Of a stretch of 64,000 bases of DNA, positions 17,065-26,127 are shown piece by piece. A model generated the notes under the pieces. That model was not told the DNA's origin, searched no databases, and saw only the letters and a program-made list of their open reading frames with translations. Position 1 is the first letter of the stretch. Each line of letters opens with the position of its first letter. Position numbers and translations under genes: made by a program. Origin of the DNA: DATARH01 sp963712835 (GTDB lineage: Bacteria; Pseudomonadota; Alphaproteobacteria; ATCC43930; CGMCC-115725); NCBI GenBank assembly GCA_963712835.1, contig CAVQJJ010000017.1, positions 1 to 64,000 of the forward strand, written 5' to 3'.

Positions 17065-17513
17065 CTGAGTCACCGCGAATAGTTATTGCAGCTTCCCGGC
17101 ATCTTCTACCGGCGGTTGCTTGCGTCGGCTTGACCCTGCTGCTCGGCGGCTGTAGCAACTGGAAGCAGACGCTGGGCATCGAGCCGGTGTCGCCTGACGA
17201 ATTCGCGGTCGAGTCGCGCGCTCCGCTGACCGTTCCGCCCGATTTCAACCTGCGCCCACCCGAGCCCGGCGCGGCGCGGCCGCAGGAAGCCAGCATGTCG
17301 AGCAAGGCGCAGGGGGTCATCGACACCGCCGGGCCGGGTCAGCCGGGCAAGCAAGAGAGCGGCACGCTGCATTACCAGGGCACCAGCCTCGCCGACCCGA
17401 ACGCGCAGATCGCCGACCAGAGCCTCGCCGCGAAGCTGCTGCAATCCGGCGATACCGGCGACAGCGCCGTGCTCGAGAACCGCAAGACGACGGCGCTGCA
17501 AGGCGTCTACTAA
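17061..17513 (+). CDS. DUF3035-type lipoprotein (BamF-like outer-membrane assembly factor)
   Basis: A 150-residue lipoprotein with a type II signal peptide ending LTLLLGGC at the lipobox. The following SNWKQTLGIEPVSPDEFAVE, then RAPLTVPPDFNLRPPEPG, is the hallmark of the DUF3035 family, described as the BamF component of the alphaproteobacterial beta-barrel assembly complex. The remainder is low-complexity and hydrophilic. The start codon overlaps the lspA stop. The position directly after the lipoprotein signal peptidase fits the membrane-biogenesis theme. Confidence 0.8.
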   Translation: MTESPRIVIAASRHLLPAVACVGLTLLLGGCSNWKQTLGIEPVSPDEFAVESRAPLTVPPDFNLRPPEPGAARPQEASMSSKAQGVIDTAGPGQPGKQESGTLHYQGTSLADPNAQIADQSLAAKLLQSGDTGDSAVLENRKTTALQGVY

Positions 17514-17536
17514 AACGCCCTCGAAAACGGTTTAAT

Positions 17537-17606
17537 CGTCGTCCCGCGAAGGCGGGAACCCAGGGTAGCAGTGTGTCGCTTGCCCCCCCGTCTTCGCGGG
17601 GCGACG
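17537..17606. repeat. dispersed palindromic repeat A (short form)
   Basis: The unit starts CGTCGTCCCGCGAAGGCGGG and ends GTCTTCGCGGGGCGACG, two inward-facing GC palindromes about 35 bp apart that can also pair with each other. The same unit occurs at 42543-42621 and forms the core of the ~213 bp element at 47179, 53986 and 63312. It lies between the BamF-like gene and the next gene and has no coding content. Confidence 0.75.
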
Positions 17607-17634
17607 CAACGAAACCGCGCTAGCGAGGAAGACC

Positions 17635-19672
17635 ATGCGAAGCCTGTGGTCTGGCGAAGACGCCGAGGCTATGGTCGCGCGCTACGGGGAAGCGCGCGTC
17701 AGCCGCGACCTCGCGCTGCGCGTCTACACCTCGCGCCTGCTGGGCGGCGACCCAAGCCTCGTGTTGCACGGCGGCGGCAATACTTCCGTCAAGACCGTAG
17801 CCCGCGACCTCGTCGGCGACGACGCCGAGGTGCTCTGCGTCAAGGGCAGTGGCTGGGACATGGCGGCGATCGAACCCGCCGGACTGCCGGCGGTGCGGCT
17901 CGCGCCACTGCGCACGCTGCGTGCACGAGACGCGCTCAGCGACGAAGACATAGTGCGGGTCCAGCGCGCCAATTTGATCGATCCCGGCGCGCCCAATCCG
18001 TCGGTCGAAACTCTGCTGCACGCCTTTCTGCCGCACAAATTCGTCGACCACACGCATTCGACCGCGGTGCTGAGTCTCACCGATCAGCCCGACGGCGACG
18101 CGCGTTGCGCCGAGCTTTACAGCGGCCGGCTCGGGATCGTGCCGTACATAATGCCGGGCTTTCAGCTCGCCAAAAAAGCGGCCGAAATCTTCGAGAAAGA
18201 TGAAAGCGTCGAGGGACTCGTGCTGTTGAAGCACGGCATCTTTACCTTTGGCGATTCCGCGCGCGAAGCGTACGAGCGGATGATCGATGCCGTGACGCGC
18301 GCCGAAGAGCGGTTGCGGCGCGGCCGCAAAAAAGTCTTCGCGGCGGCCGCGCTGCCGCCCGCAGTAGCCAAGCCGGAAGAGGTCGCGCCGATCCTCCGCG
18401 GCGCCTGCGCGATCCCGTTGGAAGCCGGCGCCCACAAGCGCTTCGTGCTGGATTTCCGCGACGGCCCGGCGGTGAGGCGCCTTGCCAATAGCACCGAGAT
18501 CGCGCGTTTCGGCCGCGCCGGCGTCGCCACCCCGGATCATGCGATCCGCACCAAGGCGTGGCCGCTGATCGTGCCCGCGCCCGAAGCGAACGGGCTCGAT
18601 GCCTTCGCCGCCGCTGCCCGCGCTGCGGTCGAGGCTTTTGTCGCCGACTACCGCGCCTACGCCAGGCGGCACGACGCGGCGATCGAGATCGATCCCTATC
18701 CGCGCGTCGTGCTGGTGCCGGGGGTCGGGCTTTACGGGCTGGGGCACAGCGAGCGTGATGCAAAGATCGCGGCTGACATCGCCGAAATCCTGGGTGGCGA
18801 CGGTCAGCGACGCCGAGTCCATCGGCCGGTTCGAAATCGATCAACGAGGCCGAGTTGTTCCAGATCGAATACTGGTCGTTGGAGCAGGCAAAGCTCGACC
18901 GGCCCGACGACAAGCCGCTGCTCGGCCACGTCGCGGTCGTCACTGGCGGCGCCGGCACGATCGGTCTCGCCACAGCCAGGGCCTTGCACGCCGCAGGCGC
19001 CGAGATCGCGCTATTCGACCGCGCCCAGGCGGATCCCGAAAGTGCAGCCAAGTCGGTCGGCGGCATCGGCGTCGCTTGCGATGTCACCGACAAAAGCGGT
19101 GTCGCCGTTGCGTTCGAGCAGGTTGTCGCCGGCTTTGGCGGCCTCGATATCGTTGTCTCGAACGCCGGCGCTGCCTGGCAGGGCCGCATCGGCGAGGTCG
19201 CCGAACTCGGTGCTGCGCGATAGCTTCGAGCTGAATTTTTTCGCCCATCAATCGGTCGCGCAGCAGGCGGTGAAAATCATGCTGGCGCAGCAGACCGGCG
19301 GCTGCCTCTTGTTCAACGTTTCCCGCCAAGCGGTGAGTCCGGGGCCCTGATTTCGGCCCCTATGGCATGCCGAAAGCCGCGACCCTGGCGCTGATGCGGC
19401 AGTACGCGCTTGAATACGCGGCGCACGGCATCCGCAGCAATGCGGTCAACGCCGACGGTATCCGCGGCGGCCTCTTAACCGAGGAGATGGTCGCCAACCG
19501 TGCTGCCGCCTACAGCCTGACGGTCGAGCAGTATATGGGACGCAACCTCCTCAAGCGCGAAGTTTTGGCCGACGACGTCGCGCAGGCTTTCTTGTCGCTG
19601 GCGCTGGCGCGCAGCACGACCGGCTCGTTCGCGACCGTCGACGGCGGCAATATCGCGGCGGCGCCCCGATAG
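17635..19672 (+). pseudogene. bifunctional aldolase/short-chain dehydrogenase, four frameshifts
   Basis: The restored product is about 679 residues, close to the family length. The N-terminal class II aldolase half is intact in one frame: LVLHGGGNTSVK, HKFVDHTHS (metal His), VLLKHGIFTFG. The SDR half is spread over other frames: IGRFE, YWSLEQAKL, VAVVTGGAGTIGLATARALH, VSNAGAAW, then RDSFELNFFAHQSVA, then GMPKAATLALMRQYALEYAA to the C-terminus. Breaks are near 18792 (extra G in GGG), 18834 (extra A in AAA), 19204 (extra A) and 19345 (extra C in CCC); removing one base at each restores the reading. Such proteins act on rhamnulose-1-phosphate-like or other sugar substrates. Followed by an LsrF-like aldolase. 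Confidence 0.8.
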
Positions 19673-19750
19673 TCGTGGCCCGGATAGTTGTGGCAGCGCC
19701 TCAAAACGGGCATCCTCGCGGCCGATTTTCGCCGATCGTTGGGGATTGCC

Positions 19751-20626
19751 ATGCCGGAAGCCGATATCGAAGGCCAGCGCTACCAGTCGAGTACGCCACA
19801 GGCGGCGCCGGGGTTCTTCTTGAAGGGCTCGCACCAGCTCGATTGGGGCATGAAGAACCGGCTGGCGCGGGTCTTCAACCCGCGGTCGGGCCGCACCGTC
19901 ATGCTCGCGGTCGATCACGGCTATTTTCAGGGTCCGACGACCGGGCTGGAGCGGATTGACCTCAACATCGTGCCGCTCTTGCCGCAATGCGACGCGCTGT
20001 TCTGCACACGCGGGATTTTGCGCAGCGTGATCCCGGCCAAGTCGCCCAAGCCGATGGTGCTGCGCGCCAGCGGCGGACCCAGCATCCTCAAGGAGCTGTC
20101 GGACGAGCAGATCGCGATGGACATGGAAGACGCGGTACGGCTCAACGCGGCTGGCGTCGGCATTCAGGTGTTCATCGGCGGCGAGCACGAGACGCGCTCG
20201 ATCCACAACATGACCCGACTGGTCGATGCTGGGCTGCGCGTCGGCATGCCGGTGATGGGCGTCACCGCCGTTGGCCGCGACATGGTGCGCGACGCCAAAT
20301 ATTTCCGACTAGCCTGCCGGATTATCGCCGAGCTCGGCGCGCAATACGTCAAGACCTATTACGTCGCCGAGGGCTTTGACACCGTGGTCGCGTCCTGTCC
20401 GGTGCCGATCGTCATGGCCGGCGGCCAGAAACAGCCTGAGCTCGACGCCCTCACCATGGCGTACAACGCCGTGCAGGAAGGTGCGGCCGGTGTCGACATG
20501 GGCCGCAACATCTTCCAGTCCGACGCGCCAAAGGCGATGATAGCGGCGGTCCACGCGGTCGTGCACAAGAACACCAAGCCGCAGCAAGCGCTTGACATGT
20601 ACCTGTCGCTGAAGGCGCAGGGGTAG
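19751..20626 (+). CDS. class I aldolase/thiolase of the LsrF (DeoC-FbaB) family
   Basis: A 291-residue TIM-barrel enzyme. Family blocks are RTVMLAVDHGYFQGPTTGLE, KPMVLRASGGPS, GIQVFIGGEHE, KTYYVAEGFDTV (with the Schiff-base-region Lys) and GAAGVDMGRNIFQS. It resembles LsrF, the 3-hydroxy-5-phosphonooxypentane-2,4-dione thiolase of autoinducer-2 catabolism, more than a glycolytic aldolase. No lsr transporter or regulator is present, so the role is uncertain. ATG 19751 begins the homology. It lies 78 bp after the frameshifted bifunctional aldolase/SDR, with which it probably forms a sugar-phosphate pathway. Confidence 0.82.
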   Translation: MPEADIEGQRYQSSTPQAAPGFFLKGSHQLDWGMKNRLARVFNPRSGRTVMLAVDHGYFQGPTTGLERIDLNIVPLLPQCDALFCTRGILRSVIPAKSPKPMVLRASGGPSILKELSDEQIAMDMEDAVRLNAAGVGIQVFIGGEHETRSIHNMTRLVDAGLRVGMPVMGVTAVGRDMVRDAKYFRLACRIIAELGAQYVKTYYVAEGFDTVVASCPVPIVMAGGQKQPELDALTMAYNAVQEGAAGVDMGRNIFQSDAPKAMIAAVHAVVHKNTKPQQALDMYLSLKAQG

Positions 20627-20781
20627 AGCAGGGCCGTCTCGTAATTATTTAGCCCCCTTGACAGGACTTGATCCGGCCATCCACGAATAGGCGGAAATTA
20701 TTCATAGAGCCCCCGGTCGAGCCCGGAGGACGCGAAATTAGACTAGACGACTACCGACCTCACAGAGCCTGTTCCGGTGTG

Positions 20782-21027
20782 TCACAGCGTGCTGCCGACG
20801 CCCGGTACCAGCCAAGGCTGCGACGCCTCGGTTTCGGTCTTGTCGACGATGCCGTAAACCTTCAGCCCGAGCGACCGCGCTAGGGTTTTGGCCTTTTGCT
20901 TCGCCTCTTCCTTGCTGCCGACAAGGGAGACTGAAGGACGGCCAACCACTTTTCCCGCGTCGTTGCGCTGCGAGATGGTCGCAACCAACCCATCACGGCT
21001 GTCTTCGAGCTTCAAACGAACCGACAT
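20782..21027 (-). CDS. small hypothetical protein
   Basis: An 81-residue soluble, charged protein (MSVRLKLEDSRDGLVATI, then SKEEAKQKAKTLARSLGLK). Start decided by AGGAGG lying 6 bp before the ATG at 21027; the ATG at 21033 abuts the ribosome site directly. Alternating strand and helix character suggests a small alpha/beta fold. Function unknown. No membrane segment. Confidence 0.65.
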   Translation of the reverse strand: MSVRLKLEDSRDGLVATISQRNDAGKVVGRPSVSLVGSKEEAKQKAKTLARSLGLKVYGIVDKTETEASQPWLVPGVGSTL

Positions 21028-21072
21028 TTTCATCCTCCTGAACCGATGTGGCGCGAAGCCGCATCGATTTGA

Positions 21073-21522
21073 TTAAAGACCCCCGATCCCGAATGGAAAT
21101 CCGTGGTGCATGACGGCGCTGAGCAAAACCGCTGCGGTAAGGACAACGCAAGCAACCCAGAACTGCGATGGTTTCGGAAAGCTTCGCGGCCAAAACCGGG
21201 ACCGAATTTGGGTCTGCGGCGACCGCGTCGCGTTTGAGCCGCGTTCCGGAAGCAGAGGGATCAGCCCCGCGGCGATGTCCCGTGCGTCGCGCAGATGGTC
21301 GGTATGACTGGGGAGGTCAGTAATAAGGCGCGCCAGCTGCTCTGCCGCTTCGCGCTCGCTCAAGGACGACAGCCGGCCGGCTTCCTCCCACGGATCCAGA
21401 CCGAGACGCGTGAGCGCCGAAATTACGCTGAGCGGCACCCCCGCGGCCTCGTTGCCCACCTGCGCGAACAGAAATCTGTCGAGATCGGGCCGCAACGGAC
21501 GAAACGATTGGCGCAACGTCAT
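21073..21522 (-). CDS. hypothetical tail-anchored membrane protein
   Basis: A 149-residue protein whose N-terminal half (RPLRPDLDRFLFAQVGNEAA, SVISALTRLGLDPWEEAGRL) is helical and resembles a family I recall from other alphaproteobacteria. There is one C-terminal hydrophobic segment (FWVACVVLTAAVLLSAV) close to the end, suggesting a tail anchor. ATG at 21522 is chosen because the family-like sequence starts there. The function is unknown. It is separated from the previous small gene by 45 bp on the same strand. Confidence 0.62.
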   Translation of the reverse strand: MTLRQSFRPLRPDLDRFLFAQVGNEAAGVPLSVISALTRLGLDPWEEAGRLSSLSEREAAEQLARLITDLPSHTDHLRDARDIAAGLIPLLPERGSNATRSPQTQIRSRFWPRSFPKPSQFWVACVVLTAAVLLSAVMHHGFPFGIGGL

Positions 21523-21906
21523 CGCGGTGATGCTGGAACCGGATCGGTGACGTCGGGCACTGGCCCCATATCCGGCTCCTGGTGATAGCCAGTAGCAAAA
21601 CGCTCCCCGGTCAAGATCGAGATGTTTCCGGGAGGCTGGCTCGACGGCTGACTGGACTATGGTCTTAAAATGAGGCTGATCGTCGATTTTACAACCAGCC
21701 CAGCATGATAATTGGCCGAATAGAGTTCGAAAATAAAATGGCGGCACGAAACAAAAACGGATCAGCAAATTTTTTTATAACACGATTTGCGAGTAATAGG
21801 GGATGGAAAAGCTCTGGTGACGCCGCATTAGAAGAACTCCTTGATGGCAGAATTACGCAAGGCTCATCAGGGAGCCAAATTGCGCTCCCTTGGTCTTTCT
21901 CCACCC
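21523..21906. other. AT-rich gene-poor stretch
   Basis: About 380 bp without a gene I can support. From about 21690 to 21860 the base composition is distinctly more AT-rich than the surroundings, including a run of seven T residues near 21770 and AAAATAAAATGG near 21732. Short open frames exist but resemble no family and would run into the repeat at 21907. It may hold the promoter of the 21522 gene and old horizontally acquired DNA. Confidence 0.4.
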
Positions 21907-21928
21907 CACCCCGGCGAAGGCCGGGGCC
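21907..21928. repeat. left inverted palindrome beside GIY-YIG gene
   Basis: CACCCCGGCGAAGGCCGGGG plus CC, internally a 7-bp hairpin (CCCCGGC, loop GAAG, GCCGGGG). It is the exact reverse complement of 22302-22323, so the two copies bracket the GIY-YIG gene in inverted orientation. Confidence 0.8.
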
Positions 21929-21999
21929 TATCTACCCGCTGCTCGTACGGCTGAAGCATGGATCCCGGCCTCCCGCTGGGATGAGGTAAAGGGGCAAGC

Positions 22000-22283
22000 T
22001 TACAGGGCCAAGGTGGTCGAGAGGTCGAGCCAGCGGCGGTTTTCGCCCTCAATCAAGTTGATCTTCCAATCGCGCTTCCATTCCTTGATCTGCTTTTCGC
22101 GCCGCAAGGCCGCGTCCCGTGCTTCGTGAGCTTCGAACCAGACGAGCTTGTTCACGCCATAACGTCGCGTGAATCCGGAACGACCTTGTTCTTGTGCTCC
22201 CACAAACGCTTCGCGAGATCGGAGGTCGGTCCGACATAAAGGGTGCCGTACGGCTTGCTGGCCAGGATGTAAACGTAGAACAT
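22000..22283 (-). pseudogene. GIY-YIG nuclease-superfamily protein, frameshifted
   Basis: From ATG 22283 the frame reads MFYVYILASKPYGTLYVGPT (the GIY-YIG segment as YVYI...LYVG) and SDLAKRLWEHKNKVV, then after a one-base loss near 22176 continues GFTRRYGVNKLVWFEAHEA, REKQIKEWKRDWKINLIE and RRWLDLSTTLAL to a stop at 22000. Length is 3n+2, fitting a single deleted G in CCGG (CCGGG expected). Intact relatives are about 95 residues, YhbQ/UPF0213-like. The gene is bracketed by two perfect inverted copies of a 22-bp palindrome. As read it is truncated before its C-terminal half. Confidence 0.8.
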
Positions 22284-22301
22284 CGCGCCAGTATCGAGAT
22301 G

Positions 22302-22323
22302 GGCCCCGGCCTTCGCCGGGGTG
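22302..22323. repeat. right inverted palindrome beside GIY-YIG gene
   Basis: GGCCCCGGCCTTCGCCGGGG plus TG, the exact reverse complement of 21907-21928. It lies 18 bp upstream of the GIY-YIG start and 14 bp from the ftsK stop, so it could also act as an ftsK transcript-end hairpin. Confidence 0.8.
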
Positions 22324-22336
22324 GTTTGAACAGGCG

Positions 22337-24844
22337 TTATCGCGGCGGCGGGGCGAGGACCTCGCGGCGGCCGACGTGGTTGGCGGCGCCGACGACGCCT
22401 TCCTCCTCCATGCGCTCGATGATGCGAGCGGCGCGGTTGTAGCCGATCTGCAAGTGGCGCTGGACGAAGCTGGTCGAGGCCTTGCGCTCGCGCGTGACCA
22501 GCGCCACCGCCTGGTCGTAGAGCTGGTCGCCGCTCGGCCCGATATCATCCTCGTCGAGCCCCAGGCCGCCTGCGCCGCCGCCTTTGTCGTCCTCGGTGAT
22601 CTCGTCGATGTAGTCGGGGTTGGCGCGCGCCTTGAGGAAGGAGACGACGCGCTCGACCTCTTCGTCGGAGACAAACGGCCCGTGCACGCGGGTGACGCGG
22701 CCGCCACCCGCCATGTAGAGCATGTCGCCGCGGCCCAGGAGCTGCTCGGCGCCGCCCTCGCCGAGGATCGTGCGGCTGTCGATCTTGGAGGTGACCTGGA
22801 AGCTGATCCGGGTCGGGAAATTGGCCTTGATCGTGCCGGTGATGACGTCGACCGAGGGACGCTGTGTCGCCATGATGATGTGGATGCCGGCGGCGCGCGC
22901 CATTTGCGCGAGGCGCTGCACCGACGCTTCGATGTCCTTGCCGGCGACCAGCATCAGGTCGGCCATCTCGTCGACGATGACGATGATGAGCGGCAATTCG
23001 GCGAGGTCGAAGGGCTGTTCCTCGATGATCGGCTGGCCGGTTTCGGGGTCGAAGCCGGTCTGCACCTTGCGCACCAGCTTCTCTCCCTTGTCACGCGCCT
23101 CGGCGAGCCTTGCGTTGAAGCCCTCGATGCTGCGTACGCCGAGCTTCGACATCATCTGGTAGCGGCGCTCCATCTCGCGCACGGTCCATTTGAGCGCGAG
23201 CACCGCCTTCCTGGGGTCGGTGACGACCGGCGCCAGGAGATGCGGGATGCCGTCATAAACCGACAATTCCAGCATCTTCGGGTCGACCATGATGAATTTG
23301 CAGCGGTCGGGCGGCATTCGGTAGAGGATCGAGAGGATCATCGTGTTGATGCCGACCGACTTGCCCGAGCCGGTGGTGCCGGCGATCAGGAGGTGCGGCA
23401 TGCGCGCGAGGTCGGCGACCACCGCCTCGCCGCCGATATCCTTGCCGAGCGCCAGCGCGAGCCGGCCCTGGTTCTTCTCGTAGGCCGGCAAGTCGAGCAG
23501 CTCGCGCAGATAGACGGTCTCGGCCCTTGTGTTGGGGAGCTCGATGCCGATCACGCTCCTACCCGGCACGACCGCGACGCGGACCGAGATGGCGCTCATC
23601 GACCGGGCGATGTCGTCGGCGAGACCGATGACGCGCGACGCCTTGATGCCGGGCGCCGGCTCCAATTCGTAGAGGGTGACGACCGGGCCGGGGCGCACCT
23701 GGACGATCTCGCCGCGCACGCCGTAATCCTCCAGCACGGCCTCCAAGAGCCGGGCGTTCTTCTGCAGCGCCTCCTCGTCGATCGTCTCGGACTTGGCGAG
23801 CGGCGGTTTCACCAGCAAGTCGATCGGCGGGAGGATCGGCTGGCCGTCGAGATCGAGCACCGATTGGCGCTCGTGCTCGGCGCGGCGGCCCGAGCTCACC
23901 GAGCGCGTGCCGGGCAGCACCAGGCGGGCGAGCCGGTTGACGGCTTGCTGATGCTCGGCCTCGGGGTTGGGTGGCACCGCGACGGGGCGCAGCGGGGTGA
24001 CGCGCGCCGGCTCACCGAAAGCCGGCTCGCGGCGTTCACCGGCCGGCGTGCCGGCGGGGCGCGCGCTTTGCTGGGGCGCCCAGGGCAGCGGCTGGCGGGG
24101 CCCGAGCGCGGGCTCGGGCCGCGCGGCGGTATTGGCGCGGCGCGACGCGCGCCAGCGGGCGGCGACGCGTGCGCTGAAGCCGACCGCGGCCGCGGCGCCG
24201 ATGCCCGACGCCACCGCGAGCCGCGCAGCGTTGCGGCCGGCGCCGCTGCCGACATCGCGCCAGTCACCCCAGCTGAGGCCCATGATCGACAGCAGCAGCA
24301 ATCCCGTCACCGCCGCCGCGCCCATCGCCATCGGCAGCTGCAACGGCGCGAGGCCGAAGACCTGCGCGACGTGCTGCAAACCCCAGCCGATCGCGCCGCC
24401 GGCTCCGGCCGGCAGCGGGATCGGCCGCAACTCGAGGCCCGAGCAGGCGAAGGCGCCGAGCAGCAGCGCCGGCACGACTAGCAGCAAGCGTCGCGGCATG
24501 CGCTGCAATGGCCGCTGCAGCAAGAGGCGGAACGCCCAGCCGAGCAGGATCAGCGGCAGAAGGAACCCGGCGAGCCCGAAGCCTTGGATCAGCAGATCGG
24601 CGACGAACGCGCCGTCGCGACCGAGGAAATTGACGGGGGACGCATCGCCCGCGGTATTGAGGGACGGATCGGCCGGGTTGTAGGTCACCAGCGCGACGGC
24701 AATCAGGAAGCAGAGGATGACCAGCGCCGCGCCGAGCGCCTCCCAAAGGCGGCGCTTGAACGCCGCGACCATCGCGTTCCAGCTGTCGACCTGGCGATTG
24801 ACCCGCTGGCCGAAGCCGCGGGCGAGCGGTATCGTCTTGGCCAT
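22337..24844 (-). CDS. ftsK: DNA translocase FtsK
   Basis: An 835-residue FtsK/SpoIIIE motor that pumps chromosome ends through the division septum. The N-terminus has about four membrane segments (ALGAALVILCFLIAVALVTY and others), followed by a proline/arginine-rich linker (about 230-360), Walker A GTTGSGKSVGINT, Walker B VIVDEMADLM, ATQRPSVDVITG, and a C-terminal gamma winged-helix domain (QRHLQIGYNRAARIIERM) that reads KOPS sites. Length is typical of alphaproteobacterial FtsK. Start at ATG 24844 (MAKTIPLARG); an ATG five codons upstream is possible. Downstream of dapC on the same strand. Confidence 0.95.
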   Translation of the reverse strand: MAKTIPLARGFGQRVNRQVDSWNAMVAAFKRRLWEALGAALVILCFLIAVALVTYNPADPSLNTAGDASPVNFLGRDGAFVADLLIQGFGLAGFLLPLILLGWAFRLLLQRPLQRMPRRLLLVVPALLLGAFACSGLELRPIPLPAGAGGAIGWGLQHVAQVFGLAPLQLPMAMGAAAVTGLLLLSIMGLSWGDWRDVGSGAGRNAARLAVASGIGAAAAVGFSARVAARWRASRRANTAARPEPALGPRQPLPWAPQQSARPAGTPAGERREPAFGEPARVTPLRPVAVPPNPEAEHQQAVNRLARLVLPGTRSVSSGRRAEHERQSVLDLDGQPILPPIDLLVKPPLAKSETIDEEALQKNARLLEAVLEDYGVRGEIVQVRPGPVVTLYELEPAPGIKASRVIGLADDIARSMSAISVRVAVVPGRSVIGIELPNTRAETVYLRELLDLPAYEKNQGRLALALGKDIGGEAVVADLARMPHLLIAGTTGSGKSVGINTMILSILYRMPPDRCKFIMVDPKMLELSVYDGIPHLLAPVVTDPRKAVLALKWTVREMERRYQMMSKLGVRSIEGFNARLAEARDKGEKLVRKVQTGFDPETGQPIIEEQPFDLAELPLIIVIVDEMADLMLVAGKDIEASVQRLAQMARAAGIHIIMATQRPSVDVITGTIKANFPTRISFQVTSKIDSRTILGEGGAEQLLGRGDMLYMAGGGRVTRVHGPFVSDEEVERVVSFLKARANPDYIDEITEDDKGGGAGGLGLDEDDIGPSGDQLYDQAVALVTRERKASTSFVQRHLQIGYNRAARIIERMEEEGVVGAANHVGRREVLAPPPR

Positions 24845-24933
24845 GTCGTGGTCCCCCAACCACCAACCTGGTCACCCCACGCGCCGGTTTTCCCCCGAAA
24901 CCCGGCGCCGCGACCCGTCCTTACAAACCTGGC

Positions 24934-26127
24934 CTACAACACCCAGCGCATGCGCGCGAACGCGGCGTCGAGCGTCGCCTCGTCATGGACGACCGCGACG
25001 CGAATATACTCGCTCCCCGGATTGACGCCAGCATTCGCGGCGCGCGCTGTGTACCCGCCGGGCAACACGCGGATCGCCGCGTCGCGCCACAGCCGCAGCG
25101 CGGCTTGTTCGCCGTCGCCGACATCGAGCCATAAAAAGAACCCGCCGGCCGGGCGATAGAAGCCGTAATGCCCGGCGAAGGCGGCCTCGGCGAGGTCGAA
25201 CTTGCGCCGGTAGAGCGCGCGATTCTCGGTCACATGGGCTTCGTCGCGCCACAGCGCGGTCGCGGCGTGCTGGATCGGCAGCGGCACCTGGCAGCCGCCG
25301 AAGTCTCGAAGGCGCTTGAACTGGCCGACGAGCGTCGGGTCGCCGGCGACAAAACCCGAGCGCAGCCCCGCGGCGCTCGACCGTTTCGACAGCGAATGAA
25401 AGGCGACGACGTTATCGAACCCTTGTCCTAGCGCGGCGCAGGCTTCGAGCGCGCCGGGCGGTGGCGTCGTGTCGTACAGCTCGGCGTAGCACTCGTCGGC
25501 GGCCAGCACGAAATCATATTGCCGGGCGAGCCGGATCGCCTTTTTCAGATACTCGAGGTCGGCGATCGTCCCCTGCGGGTTGGACGGCGAGCACAGGTAA
25601 AAGAGCGCGCAGCGGGCGAGCGTTTCTTCCGGGATGTCGTCGAGATTGGGCAGGAAGGCGTTGTCGCGCGTCGCGTCGAGAAAGACCGGCTCGGCCCCGG
25701 CCATCGTCGCCGCGCCGTTATAGACGAGGTAATACGGGTTGGGGCACAGCACGACCGGCTTCCGCCCGGCCTTTTCGCGCGGCACGACGACCGAAGCGAA
25801 GAGGTAGAGGCCCTCCTTGGTGCCGGCGAGCGCGGCGATGTTTTTCTCGATATCGAGCGCGCCGGGCGGAAGCTTGTAGCGCCAGGTCAGCCAATCGGCG
25901 ATCGCCTGGCGCAGCTCGGGCGTGCCGGCCATCGGCGGGTACTTGTTCCACTCATGCGCGTGCGCCATGAGGGTTTCGGTGAGCAGCGCCGGCGGCTGGT
26001 GCTGCGGCTCGCCGACCGACATCGCGATGATCTCATCGTTGATCCGTGGCGTCACCGGATTGAGCAGCGTGCGCAGCGCCTCGAACGGGTAGTCGCTGAG
26101 GCTGTCAAGTTCGGGATTGAACGGCAC
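24934..26127 (-). CDS. dapC: succinyldiaminopimelate transaminase (PLP class I/II)
   Basis: A 397-residue aminotransferase. It carries MSVGEPQHQPP near the N-terminus, YPPMAGTPELRQAIADWL, CPNPYYLVYNGAA, LCSPSNPQGT, AADECYAELYD and the PLP lysine in SLSKRSSAAGLRSGF. The GEPQHQPP and P-x-G-T-P-E-L arrangement is characteristic of DapC, the lysine/meso-diaminopimelate branch enzyme that aminates N-succinyl-2-amino-6-ketopimelate. Other class I/II aminotransferases share the fold, so activity is predicted from similarity. ftsK follows after 89 bp. Confidence 0.85.
   Translation of the reverse strand: MPFNPELDSLSDYPFEALRTLLNPVTPRINDEIIAMSVGEPQHQPPALLTETLMAHAHEWNKYPPMAGTPELRQAIADWLTWRYKLPPGALDIEKNIAALAGTKEGLYLFASVVVPREKAGRKPVVLCPNPYYLVYNGAATMAGAEPVFLDATRDNAFLPNLDDIPEETLARCALFYLCSPSNPQGTIADLEYLKKAIRLARQYDFVLAADECYAELYDTTPPPGALEACAALGQGFDNVVAFHSLSKRSSAAGLRSGFVAGDPTLVGQFKRLRDFGGCQVPLPIQHAATALWRDEAHVTENRALYRRKFDLAEAAFAGHYGFYRPAGGFFLWLDVGDGEQAALRLWRDAAIRVLPGGYTARAANAGVNPGSEYIRVAVVHDEATLDAAFARMRWVL

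Noticed and set aside
22169..24481. 770-codon open frame antisense to ftsK
   Set aside because: Low-complexity Arg/Asp/Ala-rich translation without a recognisable domain, entirely inside ftsK.
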